Source: Sarcocystis neurona (lineage: Eukaryota; Apicomplexa; Conoidasida; Eucoccidiorida; Sarcocystidae). Taken from it: 64,000 nucleotides of DNA. The DNA lies in assembly GCA_000727475.1 (NCBI GenBank), contig KL647304.1:2373694-2437693 (forward strand), in the 5' to 3' direction. Made by a program: the position numbers and the translations under genes. Positions 52,741-64,000 of the stretch are shown in pieces. A model generated the notes under the pieces. That model was not told the origin of the DNA. It saw only the letters and a list, made by a program, of their open reading frames with translations, and made no database searches. Numbering within the stretch: the first letter of the stretch is position 1; every line of letters begins with the position of its first letter.

Positions 52741-54321
52741 CAGCTGCCACAATAGCAGCAGCGACAAAAACAGCAGCAGCGATCTGAACAGCAGCACGAG
52801 TATCTTCGACACTCCTCAAGGAACATAGTGATAGAATCTGAAGGAAACTATGCTTAAGAGACCAAGTACAATACCTCTTTGATGCAACAGTATTGCAATG
52901 TATGTCCGTGTGATACGAGGTGGAGTGCAGCCAGCGTGCTGCGTTCCAACTTGTACACATTAGGGTTTCATGTAGTGGGAAGTAGACACACGCACAACCC
53001 TTCTGTGCATTCACGGCTAATACAACCTAAGCTTTGCCCTGTCGTGGAAGAAGGTAGAGAGAGTTCCACTGCGAGATGTCTCATCTTCGCTAACAGTATG
53101 CCGGTCAGAAATAACGGCGACACTGATTCTGACGCTTAACGACGTGGCTTGTGCACCGTCCACCTTTTATACGTGCAGCAGCCGAAACAGTGTGCCATGA
53201 CTGAACGTGCTTCAAATGACATTTGGCTCCCTTAGGAAAAAGGACCAGTTACAAGAAACTGCTATACATGATGTTTGTAACTTGTGGCTGCAGCACTTGT
53301 TCTGTTGAGTCTACTGCTCCTCGTGATGCTCGTGGTGGTGCTGGGGGCAATGTTGCGATCCCGCTGGTAACGACTGTGACGAAACAACGCACCGGAGCAG
53401 AATACATGCTGTAGGGCAGGTAAAAGAAGTCGCAGTACCAGTAAGAGTAGCATTACCAGTAATGAGATGTTACTACTGCAGCTGGCCTTGTATTAGCACT
53501 AGCAGGAGGATTTTTATCAGTATTGGTATATAAGGAGTAATAGGAGCAGTGACAACAGCTATAGCACCTGCAAAATCATATTCCTGGTACGTTGCGACAT
53601 CCCCTTCTTATCATGAACGAGCAGCTATTAAAGCGAGTGCAGTGCAGTGGCTTGGTATCTTCAACAATGTTCTCCGCCGGTGCGCGAGGATTCTTGAATG
53701 AGGACGTTGAAATACGACGATAAGCCCTTTTAACTTTTGGAAACTCCTCTAGTTCGGTAATACGTGCACTTATATATATCTACATGTAAAGCCTCATGAG
53801 CCAGTAGAGTTACATCCCGACGTGAAGCGTATTATGTGGGTTTGGTTTTATCAGGCCATTAGAAACAATAATTACGTATCGGTTGAGTGGGACGCTTCCA
53901 CTTTTTGTGCAGTAAAAGTAGATGTCCTGAAGCCCCCTCAATCGGACAAGCCTGTCCCTGTATATACGCATTTATCACGGATGTAGAATTTCACAAAAGG
54001 CATAATCATATTCGCAAAATACATTTAGTACACGTACACGGCTGCACAACACCCTCGTTTGTGCACGCCCAAAAGATAGAATATTCAGTCGATTACATGT
54101 ATATTCATGTGAGAGATTTGGATGATTGATTGGCTCCGTGGGAATTGACTGTCTACCAGACACGTGTGCACGACGTAAGTACGTTGTAACCCAGCGATCG
54201 GCAGTTTCTGTAGGATGCTGCTAGGTCTGCACGTTCTGTGGCACACAGCAGTAAAGAATTTTCTACGCAGCAGAGACCGTGCGGTTGTGTACGTCGGGGC
54301 AACGTGAAGATCCTCAGGGCT

Positions 54322-54483
54322 ACATACAGCTCGTGCACAGTGTACTCACTAAACATGACACTAATCTGCAGAAAAGACGGCACATATATCGGTTCAACCT
54401 GAGGGTTTTCAGGGATACAACTCGTGCAGAATCTACTCACTGAACACACGTAACTCTTCTGCGGAAAAGGTGGTACATCGTTT
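54322..54483. repeat. diverged tandem duplication, ~94-base unit
   Basis: CTCGTGCACAGTGTACTCAC at about 54330 and CTCGTGCAGAATCTACTCAC at about 54422 are each followed by AACA, an 8-10 base variable part, CTGC.GAAAA, GG.AC and AT. The two copies sit in the same orientation. Confidence 0.7.
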
Positions 54484-56492
54484 ATTTGGCGTTTACTCTT
54501 GTCGATGTGTGTCGCCGACCTCCGTGTTCTTTCTCAGTTCGCAACTACATCAAAGAGAAAAAGCTGATTTCCTCCTACAAAGTAGACCGCTGTCGTGCAT
54601 AAGCGTCTCAACCTGATTCAGGTTATACACACTTTTCCACACGTGTATGTGTCCGTGTCTGGACGGGACTCGACCGGAAGAAGGGAAAAAAGAGGCATGA
54701 ACATGTATCCTTTCTCAACAGTATTGAAAACAGAACCCCAGGGATAGCACTAGATGACGCTTGAGGGTTGCACCTTGTGACGCTAGTTTTTACACGCTTT
54801 ACCAAACTTCAGACGTTGAGCGAATGGCCTTTACCATGAAAATGATCTGGGAGCGCCTCGACGCAGGACGGTGACAGGTTACAGCTGCAAATCCACTCAG
54901 TGTCATGCATCAAAAGGATCGAAATAGGGAATCTTTTGGCATCCGTGTTGCAACGATGCTCGTAACTTACAGAATCGCACAAGATCCTGGCAGTACCTGT
55001 TGCAAAAACGTGTGACCCTATTTATGTATGTCTGTGTGAGGAAGGCACTGGTACGTATATATTTACATGTGTGTATGTATCTTCATGCTTTTCTTCGGTT
55101 GAGGCGGAGATAGTGTACACATGCATCTATATGTCGCTTGACACAATAACATGGTACTTCCGCGTTTGTGAGATTCATAAGCAGCCTTTGCGGGAGTGCG
55201 GGGGGGCAGCATACAGCGAAACGAAGGCTGTGCATGCACGGTAAGTACATTCGTGCGTCTTGGATGTATAAGGATAAAGGAGCTCGGCCCGACGTTTATA
55301 CCTTACATGCAGGTCAGCGTATCTACCAGCTGAACTGCTGTTTGACGCCTTACGCATGTACGTACGACAATATGAATTTTCTCAACGACACCCTCTTGAA
55401 TACCCAGGCACCCACTATAAATATATACTGTGCAATAAAACTTCCACCTACAAGCACATGCAGGGTCGTTAAGGAGAAAAACTCACCAAATATCAATTCG
55501 CGAGATGATTATGCTGTGCCAGCGAGTCACCCGAGCTGCGTTAACGCTACGCAGCAAGCGAAGAGAGGAGAAAGTCTAATCGTGCCGTGCCACCTGTCAT
55601 AATTAAGACAGCTGCAGAAGTTCTCATTACCAAGCGATTAACCGAAGGCTCAAAAAAAACACTCACGCGTTCTTCTGCATTCGCCACAGTATGCAGAAGT
55701 ACCTAACAACAGGAGTCACCAGAATCTTCCGAGCGTGCAGCACTAGACACAGATGACCGTTGTGGGGGCGCGTCTGATATAGGTCTTTTACCCGTCGCTT
55801 TTGTCTCTACGACGCCCAGGCTTGAAGAGAAGTGGCGATTATTGTCCTTCTGCACTAAATCGACCAGTTCAAATATAAGCACCTTCCACGCATTTGCACA
55901 GTTCACACAAGTGGCGCGGCTTTTGCTCAGTGCGACAGCTTCGCAACCACGTAACAGCAAATACTGAATTGTACTTCTCACATGTACAACGGACCATAGA
56001 AAGTCTCTACGCGGCCATACCGACGGTAATTTCTATGTAAACTTCGGCAGATATTCATTCCCACAGAAGTTGCGACGATCAGAGTGCTCTCTCCTTTTTA
56101 ACTGTTGCTGGCATAAACCTCGTACTATACACCCGCTCCGACGTGGAACGCCGGGTATTAGTTGGAGTTCTGTGCTCCGAAGCTGGGAAGTGTGGGCACG
56201 GAGATGCATCAGGTTATGAATACTCTTTTCTAGGAAGTGCCTGTGCAAGAGCACTTTTCTTGCTGTAGCAAAGGGAACCAGTCATAATGGAAGTCCGCCG
56301 GTTATGCACTTGGAAGGTCGAATCCTACTACTGCGCTTTTCACGCATTTGTGGATATTTAGCACTTGCTTCTACTTCGGCGCCACACGTGGCACGGCAAG
56401 GAAAACATGCGGAACAGTTGTAAGGCGTGGTTCAGTATCGAAGTGAGGATGTAAATATATGCGGAGAAGTGCGGAGAGCTTTCATGTGTTTT

Positions 56493-56572
56493 CAGGTATT
56501 TATGCACGCAGTACCGAAGAATTTACAGTCCACAGGTATTTATGCACGCAATACCGAAGAATTTACAGTCCA
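56493..56572. repeat. tandem duplication, 40-base unit, one mismatch
   Basis: CAGGTATTTATGCACGCA starts at 56493 and at 56533. Each copy runs through TACCGAAGAATTTACAGTCCA, and the only difference is GTACC versus ATACC. A recent slippage-type duplication. Confidence 0.95.
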
Positions 56573-59500
56573 CAGTGTTGGGTCAGATCTCAAAAAAATT
56601 ACACTCCAGCATTTCTTGGAACTCTCAGATGCTGCTGATTCCTCACGGTGAACATCTCCTGTTTACCGGAAAAAGGTGAATCAGATTTACTAGTGGGAGA
56701 TTGGGTTTGTTTCCATTCACCCGACATGACTCTTAGCGACCAGAAGTGAGAATATGTGTACAGCCTCCGACATCACTACTAGTCCAAACACAGCATCATG
56801 AGACAAAGTCAATCCGTTTCAACAATATTAGCAAGACATGCTTGACGCACACGCCTGTTCCGCCCCACTGCCCCTACGCACACCCTGTTTTCTGTGTGGA
56901 CTTTTTTAAAACTATGCACAGACTTCAACTACTGCAGTCTACAGCAGCACATGCGTGGGTTTTTCTGTTGGTGCTCAACAGTCTCCATACATTCTGCAAC
57001 GTTGCTCCCACGCGTTTGAAATTGAACACATTCTCCTAGCTTCTTCCTTACGACTCCTGAAAACGGTTGTCAGGAAACACGCGTTGTCAAGTAAAAGAAT
57101 TTGCAGAACGCCGGGGAATAGTCACACTGACGCGCCCCCCCAAAAACCGCTTCCACAACCAACGGCAAACACAAACAAGGACGCGTTGTTCCCTTGTTCG
57201 TAGACTGCTGGGTATTTCAACGCACATAAGACTGCGTTCCTTCGTTGTTCCAGAAAGCTACTTCAGCGGAAGAGACTTTGTGAAGAAACTCTTGCGCAAC
57301 CAAGCCTGCAAACATCGAGACACGGTACCAAAAAACAGTCTTTACTGGTTGGCAAGCAGTATAAAACGCTCCCGCATAAACTAGTTCTTCAATATTCGGC
57401 TGAATGCTGGGATGATTTGACCAGTTGGACGTAGTAGGGAAGAAATTCTATAAGCCAAATAAAATTCCAGATCTTTCGATGCCAAGTCGGTACGCTGAGA
57501 GCGTCCTCGGAAGCGTTAAAACTTCAGAAGTTTTTCAAAGCAGATATCAAGGGCCCACATAATGCCATTCGTTAGAACGCAGCCGCACACATATTGGTTC
57601 TTTCTAACGAGAACGAAGAAGGTTCCTGCCATTGTGCACGTCATCACCAAAACCGTATGGGTCACTGGCGCGGTCACACCTAGAAACGAGGCGGCTCCCC
57701 GTTCTACCGCAGACCCGCACCAAGATACTCCTCCACTGCAGTAAAGCAGTCCGGATCAAGTTCAACGGAATTTCATAACGCAGGGACAAGCCGAATGCAG
57801 TCATTTTTCTCCTTGATAAAAGTAGATTGTCGTGCTCCAAAATATTTTGAAATGATCTTGCCTTTCAGAAGGCAGGACGGCGTCTGTCTTGTTCCTGCCG
57901 TTCAGCGGCCTGTGTTTTTTTCCCAACAAACAGAAAGCCTACAGGTGTTTTCCAGTCTCTCTTTTTTTTTGCTCATTACTGTCCAGACTGCAATTACGGT
58001 ATCAAAAGTCGGGTGCTCTTGTCAAGCACCACTGCGCACGCATTTAGGAATCCGCCCCACGTTGTTTTTACTCTTCAGCTGTACCCGAGTCGGTGTGTGT
58101 TTCGTTGGGTAGCGTGGCTCCAGCACGGAAGGTCTCATATGAACATGGAAGAAAAGCAAGCCACGCTCTTTCTCCTCCACCTATTTGCCTAGTGCTGCGG
58201 TACTCCTTCACCCAGTCCCGTACGCGTGAATATATACATATATATATATATATATCTGCGTAGTTTCACACGTATAGGCTACGTGTAAAGTAACTTTATA
58301 CGTTGCGTCCTTCCTCTGCCTGATACTGACCATCAAAGCAGTTCAAGATGGACCTTACCTTTCCCCTACCAAAAAGCAGAACACTTCTTCTGTCTCCACG
58401 AGTCCCTCTGCATCGCTTTTGTATTTTCCCAGATCTGTGCGTCATTGATGCCCATTGCCTGGTAAGGAGCGTAGAGGAGAAGCAGGTGAGCACAAGTTGA
58501 TTGAGTGCTCTTCTGGTGCAGCAATATATTGTACTAACCGTCCGACTGTTGCATCCGTTGAAAAAGCAATATTTCTGTCCTCCTGTCAAGTCGTAGTCGC
58601 TGTTGAAGAGTTTTGACTGGGGAGTCGGATGCACGAAAAAATGCGTTCAGCAAAGAAACGCTGCGCAGCGCTAGAACCTGATGATGCAAAGTAACTCCTG
58701 TTGCACTCAGTGGAGGTGCGCACCCTGCATCGAACAACTAATACGCTTCAAAGCACATCTATTTTGCAAGAGGAACTATAAAACTCCTATCCTATCTGGT
58801 AGCCAATAAAGACTTCACTATGAAGCTCTCGTGGTTAACTTTTGTATTATCTCCAAGCGCCGCTTTGCCTCCCCCCATGATCAGCTGCAATCGTGGATAA
58901 GTACGTGGCAACCAGAACGTCTATGATGTGTATGCGTTGCACTCAGCAGCACATTAGCACAGAATACGCAGGGTTTGCCTCCGCAGTGCAAGCTTGATTC
59001 GAAACACTGCAGTGGCACCATGTCATATTAATATTTACTGCACCTTACAATACACTCCATCCTTACCCTGCGCGCGCCGCATCCACTAACAAACAAGCAG
59101 CGTTGAACCAGTATACATTTCATCGTTATGCACACTGCATTTAGCACAGTACTCCCGGAGGCTCTATCAGGACTGCTCGGACAGTTCCATTACTTTTCAA
59201 AGGTGTTTTTCCCAACGTGAATCCACCTGGTCTCTGACGCCGTTACCTGAAGACATGGTAGTTCGCAGCAGAAACCTGTCTGTGGTGGCACGCTCCTTTA
59301 CGACCAAAGATATACCAGTGCGTAGCTGGGCAAAGCCTCACCATATATCTTCCATGACCACTACCACAAAGACTCTCCTACCACAATACTACTCTCTATC
59401 ATACATATGCGTATGTGTTCTTGCTTTTTCATTCAGTCATTCATCTATGTTGTGCACTGCATACCATAGCCGGCGCATTACCAGATGGTCTCTGACAACC

Positions 59501-61058
59501 AGCAACGTATATATATTCATGTATATACATATATATATATATATACGTATATACAGACATATGCGAGTGTTGTGCTCTAGTGTATGCCTCTGCGCGAAAT
59601 GCCAATGCTGCCTTTATTACACGTGTTTGGTGGAGAGGAGGGGGCCGCTAACACGGTAGTGGTTTGCACGGAACACTGAAGGGGACAGAACAAAGCTTGT
59701 CAACCCTTGTGCCAACACTCTACTACAACTGCCTGCCGTCACGCTTCTCTATATGTATTAATGTGACTTAGGAGGAAACTAGCAACAGCTTAATCTCTGA
59801 ACAAAAGCGCAGGGTGCTCACACGTCAGTGACAGTTTTCATGGCTAAGCTGCAGCTGTGGCTAGTGCTCTACATGCATCCACGTGGATGTCTTAGTAATG
59901 TCTTCATCACGAATGAGGACTGGCTTTCCTCAAAAGTATTTATGTGGTATATTTGTCATTTTGCTCCGTGCTACGGCGAGTCTGAACATATTTGTACGCA
60001 TACGTGTATAAATGTCGTGCCCGTTACTTTCCATCTGTCTCTGCCACTATCTTCCAATACATATATTGCAACTACTTTTGCAAGCGTGTATGCTCACACG
60101 TCGCTAGCGTAACACCTACCGTACTGTTTCTCACTGCTGATGCTGCATCCGTAAACACCAAATGCAGTGTACGAACACACGCAGACGTAGCTGGTGAGCG
60201 GTTCAGATACGCTCTTGCTCTCCCCATGTCCTGCAGTGAATACTTCTACTTTGCTGCATTTCAGTGCTCATACTCGTAAAGTGCAGACATATAAATATAT
60301 ATATGTGTATCCAACAAAAGGAAAGCAAGAATATAATATATATGTATACATATACGTACACACGTATATGCATGCGTTCTGGTCCACGCCCACCTGGTGC
60401 CCTTGTCCTACATAGGCTTCCAAAAATATTTAAACGCATGTCTCGTCTCAAGACTCCTTTTCTGCTGCCCAGCGTTTAATTTCCAGACGTGACGAATAGC
60501 TTGCCACGTCGAGAACACACACACACACACATGCATGTATATCTTGACGGATACATACCAACGTTTACACAGGAGTTATCTGTCTATGACTATCTACGTT
60601 TGTAGACATGTAATTTCGCCCGTGACGTCTTCATGTCATATATATATATATATATATGTATCAAATTGCATTTACATCCTCAAACGTAATGGAAACACTT
60701 CCGCAGAAGTACTGTTGTTCTTCTCTTGTACAAACGCACACTCCGTCTTACTACTCGTTTGTGGATTCTAGAGACAATTCGCGTACGCGTGAATTCGTCG
60801 TCTTCTTTTCATATTCACACTTCCATGCAACGGCTCTTAATCTTCGCTTGTTCTTTATTAGACACCCCCGGCGTACTACAAGAGACTGCTACGCAAAATA
60901 AATCGCATTTACCAGTTGGGATACCCGTCCATCTCTTCCTCCGCATATTTGCGCACACGCTTGTATCACATACGAGGGTGTGCACACGCATCTACCTAGG
61001 CAAGCGTGTCTACATCCAGGCATCCATGTGAGTATCTACGTCCGCACAACGGGCGTCT

Positions 61059-61078
61059 CACACACCCACACACACCCA

Positions 61079-61111
<33 letters not shown>

Positions 61112-61112
61112 C
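61059..61112. repeat. CA microsatellite
   Basis: CACACCCACACACACCCACG is followed by an almost pure CA run to 61112. It marks the boundary to the pyrimidine-rich block. Confidence 0.9.
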
Positions 61113-62810
61113 GGTGCTTCTTCTTTTTTCTTGTTTGCTTTCCCAACGGTGCTACCTCTCTCTCTTTCTCTGTGAATCACTGCCTCTCTCTGTCTGAAAC
61201 TTCTGCTTCGTTTTTTCGACTTTCTTGCCTCCCGTTTCGCAAGCATTGCCCTCTCTCTCTTTCGCTCTCACGGGCTTCTTCTGTCCTTTATTTCTCTTCC
61301 TGGTTGTCAGGTTTCTTCTCTTCGCTCTCCTTCCTTTTCATCTCTTTAGTCTTCATGTGTGTTCCAAGCCTGCCAGTCCTCTACGCTTCATCTCCTCTGT
61401 GGTTCGCTATCAGCGGACGATTTCTACGCAGCTAGGATTCCCTGTGTGGGTCTACGTTCTGCTGCTTTTCTCGACTTCTGTTTCCTCTCTTCTTCGAAAG
61501 ACCTCTTCGTAATTGGGACTACGCACGTTCGTATTCGTCTCTTCATCCTTTCTTACACTTTGCTTCTGAGCTGTTGCCTCTTCCGTCTTGCTGGAATCGC
61601 ACCCGCTGCCCCTTCCTCTCTCTTCTCTATTCTTTCCTGTTCCTCTCGTCTTGGGTAGTTCTCCTCTCTTCTATTTTCTCTCGTGATGGTCTTTTGGCTG
61701 CGTTTTGGTTCTCTCCGAAGACGCTCCTCTTCCCCGTCTTTTCCCTCCCGTTCCACCTCTTGCTATTCTACCTCCTGTTCCGTTACGTTGCTGAAAAAAC
61801 ACCTCTCCTTCCTTCTCTGTCTCCAATTCCACCGAATATTTGTGTCTCCCCTGCTACTTCTCCTTTTGTTCTTCACTCGTTTCTGTTCCTCTTCGATCGT
61901 CTTTTTGCACTCATGCAGTTTCGTCGACGTTTCCGACCTCTCTCTCACAAGTTTCCTTTCTCTTTTTTCACTTCCATAACATTGCAGTTCCACAGTGTTC
62001 TGTGGTCAGCATTCTGCTTTCGTCCTCTCCTTGTGTTCTCTTCTTGTTTTGTCCGCTCGCCTTTTCACGGACTTTGACATTCTTTCGATATTTCCCGTTT
62101 AAGTGTTTACCTTCACACACTCTTCTTTCTTACTTTCTCTGCTCCTGTTCAACAGTTCTTGACTCTCACAACTGTCAGCACGACCTTTCCCTACGTGTCC
62201 ACTCCTATAACTGTCCCCCTCTGTGTGTGTCTGTATATCGACGTCCTTCCCTTGTTTCCCTACTTTCCACAGCTTCCCCTTCCTATTCTTCTTCCTTCTC
62301 TTCTCTACGATTCTCCTCTGCCTTTTTTATGGCCCGTTGCACCGTCGACCTGTGGCTTCTTCGTCCTTTCCCCTTCTCGCTTGAACGTCCTTGTCTCCTG
62401 GTTTTCTTCGTATTTTTCTCCTCTACATTCCGAACTTCACGTGACAATTTCTGGCGTTTTTCGTCGCGTCTTCTCCTCGTCCCATGTTGCTTCTACTTTC
62501 ATTTCCTTTTATTCGCACCTGCGGGAGATCTGCAGGATATTCTAGAATCTGTCATCCTTGGCTGTTACCTGTCCAAACATCTTTCTCGGCCTTCATTTCC
62601 TTTTCTCGTTAACTTTCTTCCTGCGTCTTCGCCGTGCTCTGTGCGTGCTTTCCACTCCTTGCGGTGATCTGCCTCGTCTCTTCGTCCCCATCCTTCCTCT
62701 TCTTCTCTCCTTCTGTTCCCTCACCTGTCCCTTCCTTTTCTACTTTATTCTTTCTCTTTGGTCTTCCAAGTTCGGCTGTTTCCTCTCTTTCTAGTTTTTC
62801 ATATGTACAC
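61113..62810. other. long pyrimidine-rich block on the plus strand
   Basis: The plus strand is dominated by C and T for about 1.7 kb (words such as CTCTCTCT, TTCTTCT, CCTTCC). Several plus frames are open for 100-275 codons simply because stop codons need A; the translations are Phe/Leu/Ser/Pro-rich without domains. It could be an intron, an untranslated region or intergenic DNA. Confidence 0.7.
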
Positions 62811-63305
62811 GTAGACGTAAGTATGGAAATTTGCACAGAGTATAGACGGCCACACACCCAGGGATACATACACATACGCGTTTGTGTGTACAAGGCTTAG
62901 GCTCTCTTTGGAGGTGTTTTTTCGTCTCTATTATGTTTGTTCCTTTTCCTCTGCCTGCTGACCTCACCTCTGTCGCCCTCTTCGCTTTCACTTCATTCTC
63001 TCTGTTCCTGCGTGTACGGTAAATTCTTGTGCCCGTCTATATACATATATATACTGGTAACACGTTATATACATGTCTACACACTCGTTTAAGCGCACTC
63101 GTCACTACGCATGTAGACATACAAAACGTGAAGCTCTGAAGCCGCGCATATGCAAATCTCTATTTTGTATACGTGGGTGCTTCCATAAAAAGAAAAAAAT
63201 ATGTATATACACACACACGTGCATACATATATACGAGCGCAGGTGTGTTCCATCCGTCCGCTCGATTTCTCCAAACAAACTTATAAACAGACGGATATAT
63301 ACATA
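62811..63305. other. mixed microsatellite spacer inside the pyrimidine-rich block
   Basis: TACA/CATA and CACACA variants (62811-62890, 63035-63080, 63200-63240) with ordinary composition in between. No gene seen. Confidence 0.5.
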
Positions 63306-64000
63306 AGGAATGCGTATTCTGTCTCTTGCGCCGTGGACGTTTCTTTCCTTGTTCCCCCGACTCTTCTTTTCCAGTGCCACTTGTTTGTGTCCCGCTGGGA
63401 AAATGCCTTGTCCATGCCCTACTCCTCCCTGTGTCTCCTTCGGCTTCTCCTCTCTTTTCTACAATCGCTCTCTCCTTGCTCCTCCCTGTCTTCCCCGCCC
63501 ATCCTTGGTGACCTGCTCCCCCTACTCGTCCCTGTGCCTTTTTTTTCGCCCTCTCCTCCTCTACCCAGGCTCAGAGATTGTCTCTCAGTTGCTTCCCCTC
63601 TTCTTCTTTCTTGTTCTCTTCTTCACGCGTCCTTCCTTTACTGCGTTCCTTCCTCTTCTCCCCTTCTTCGTCGTCCTCTTTTTCTCCCTCTCGCGTTCCT
63701 TCGGTCTTCTTCCGCTCAACCGTACTTCTTTTCTCTTTTTGCTCGGACCCTGCCGCCCGTCGGTGTCATTTTCCTATCCCTGTCTTTGTCCTCCTCCTAG
63801 TTTTCTCTCCTTTCTCCTCACCTCTCTCTGCCTTTTACGGCGGCATCCGTTGTTATCGCATCTGCCCGTGCTTGTGCGTCCCACCGCCTTCTTTTTCTGT
63901 TCCTCTTCCGCCGAAGAATTTCTTCTGCCCCTTCTTATCCTACTTTAAGTTTTTCATTCCGTGCGGGTGATATCTGACTTTCTGTGTGTCGTCTTCTAAC
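63306..64000. other. second pyrimidine-rich block on the plus strand
   Basis: The C/T dominance resumes until about 63955 near the right edge (for example CCTCTTTTTCTCCCTCTCGC). Three overlapping plus frames are open, again for lack of A. Confidence 0.7.

Larger units (their letters stand above)
48700..54000. other. intergenic region, gene-poor, with dispersed diverged repeats
   Basis: All frames are under about 155 codons and none has a recognisable domain. Interrupted CAG-type sequence occurs at 51080-51660 and 52730-52800. A CTA/CTACTAC run lies at about 51770-51790. Confidence 0.45.
54000..61050. other. intergenic region without recognisable genes
   Basis: It contains unique mid-GC sequence, short tandem duplications (54.3 and 56.5 kb) and microsatellites such as TA at 58230-58252, 59520-59540 and 60638-60657 and CA at 60514-60531. 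Frames are at most about 150 codons and look random. Nothing supports a gene. Confidence 0.45.

Noticed and set aside
61840..62667. Plus-strand open frames of up to 275 codons in the pyrimidine-rich block
   Set aside because: The tract lacks A, so stop codons are rare in every plus frame; the translations are Phe/Leu/Ser/Pro-rich with no domain.
1..64000. Telomere-type repeats, CRISPR arrays, rRNA genes and insertion sequences
   Set aside because: Looked for by eye on both strands; only isolated short matches were found.

Overview
The window looks like nuclear DNA of a coccidian apicomplexan, most likely an Eimeria species. Evidence: very dense CAG/CTG trinucleotide tracts that run straight through coding exons and give long Gln, Ser/Asn and Ala runs; abundant TA, TACA and CA microsatellites; split genes with GT-AG introns of 0.6-2.9 kb; and no bacterial-type operon structure. 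No telomere-type repeat array, rRNA, tRNA or CRISPR array was recognised.

Two very large genes can be rebuilt, both on the minus strand. (1) Positions 15704 to 1 (running off the left edge) hold a UBE3C/Hul5-type HECT E3 ubiquitin ligase. Six exons (15704-9692, 8255-5850, 4965-4666, 3876-3797, 3022-2897, 2133-232) join in compatible phase and give about 3,609 residues. They carry the family N-terminus, an IQ-like helix and the segment just before the HECT domain; the HECT domain itself lies outside the window. (2) Positions 45624 to about 31 kb hold a serine/threonine protein kinase of CAMK-like type in at least six exons (45624-41723, 39814-39694, 39034-38900, 37967-37074, 35980-35539, 32656 to about 31455 or 30963). 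It has a 1,250-residue Gln-rich and RGG-rich N-terminal extension, a catalytic domain with HRD, a variant DFD in place of DFG, an APE motif, two large insertions and a Pro/Ala-rich tail.

The spaces between these genes (15.7-30.9 kb and 45.6-61 kb) contain no confidently coding gene. They hold decayed sequence: a probable Ty3/gypsy reverse-transcriptase relic near 19.7-20.1 kb, tandem duplications at 21.7-22.2, 22.9, 54.3 and 56.5 kb, a three-copy ~0.65 kb repeat at 24.9-26.9 kb, a degenerate CAG-derived peptide-repeat array at 28.6-29.2 kb, and many TA/TACA microsatellites. From 61.1 kb to the right edge the plus strand is strongly pyrimidine-rich.

The best whole-window signal is an orientation bias of the triplet repeats. 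Inside exons they read in sense as Gln, Ser/Asn or Ala codons, whereas every intronic tract of the two genes is CTG on the sense strand. Splice sites were chosen by eye from consensus, reading phase and motif continuity; transcript data were not available.
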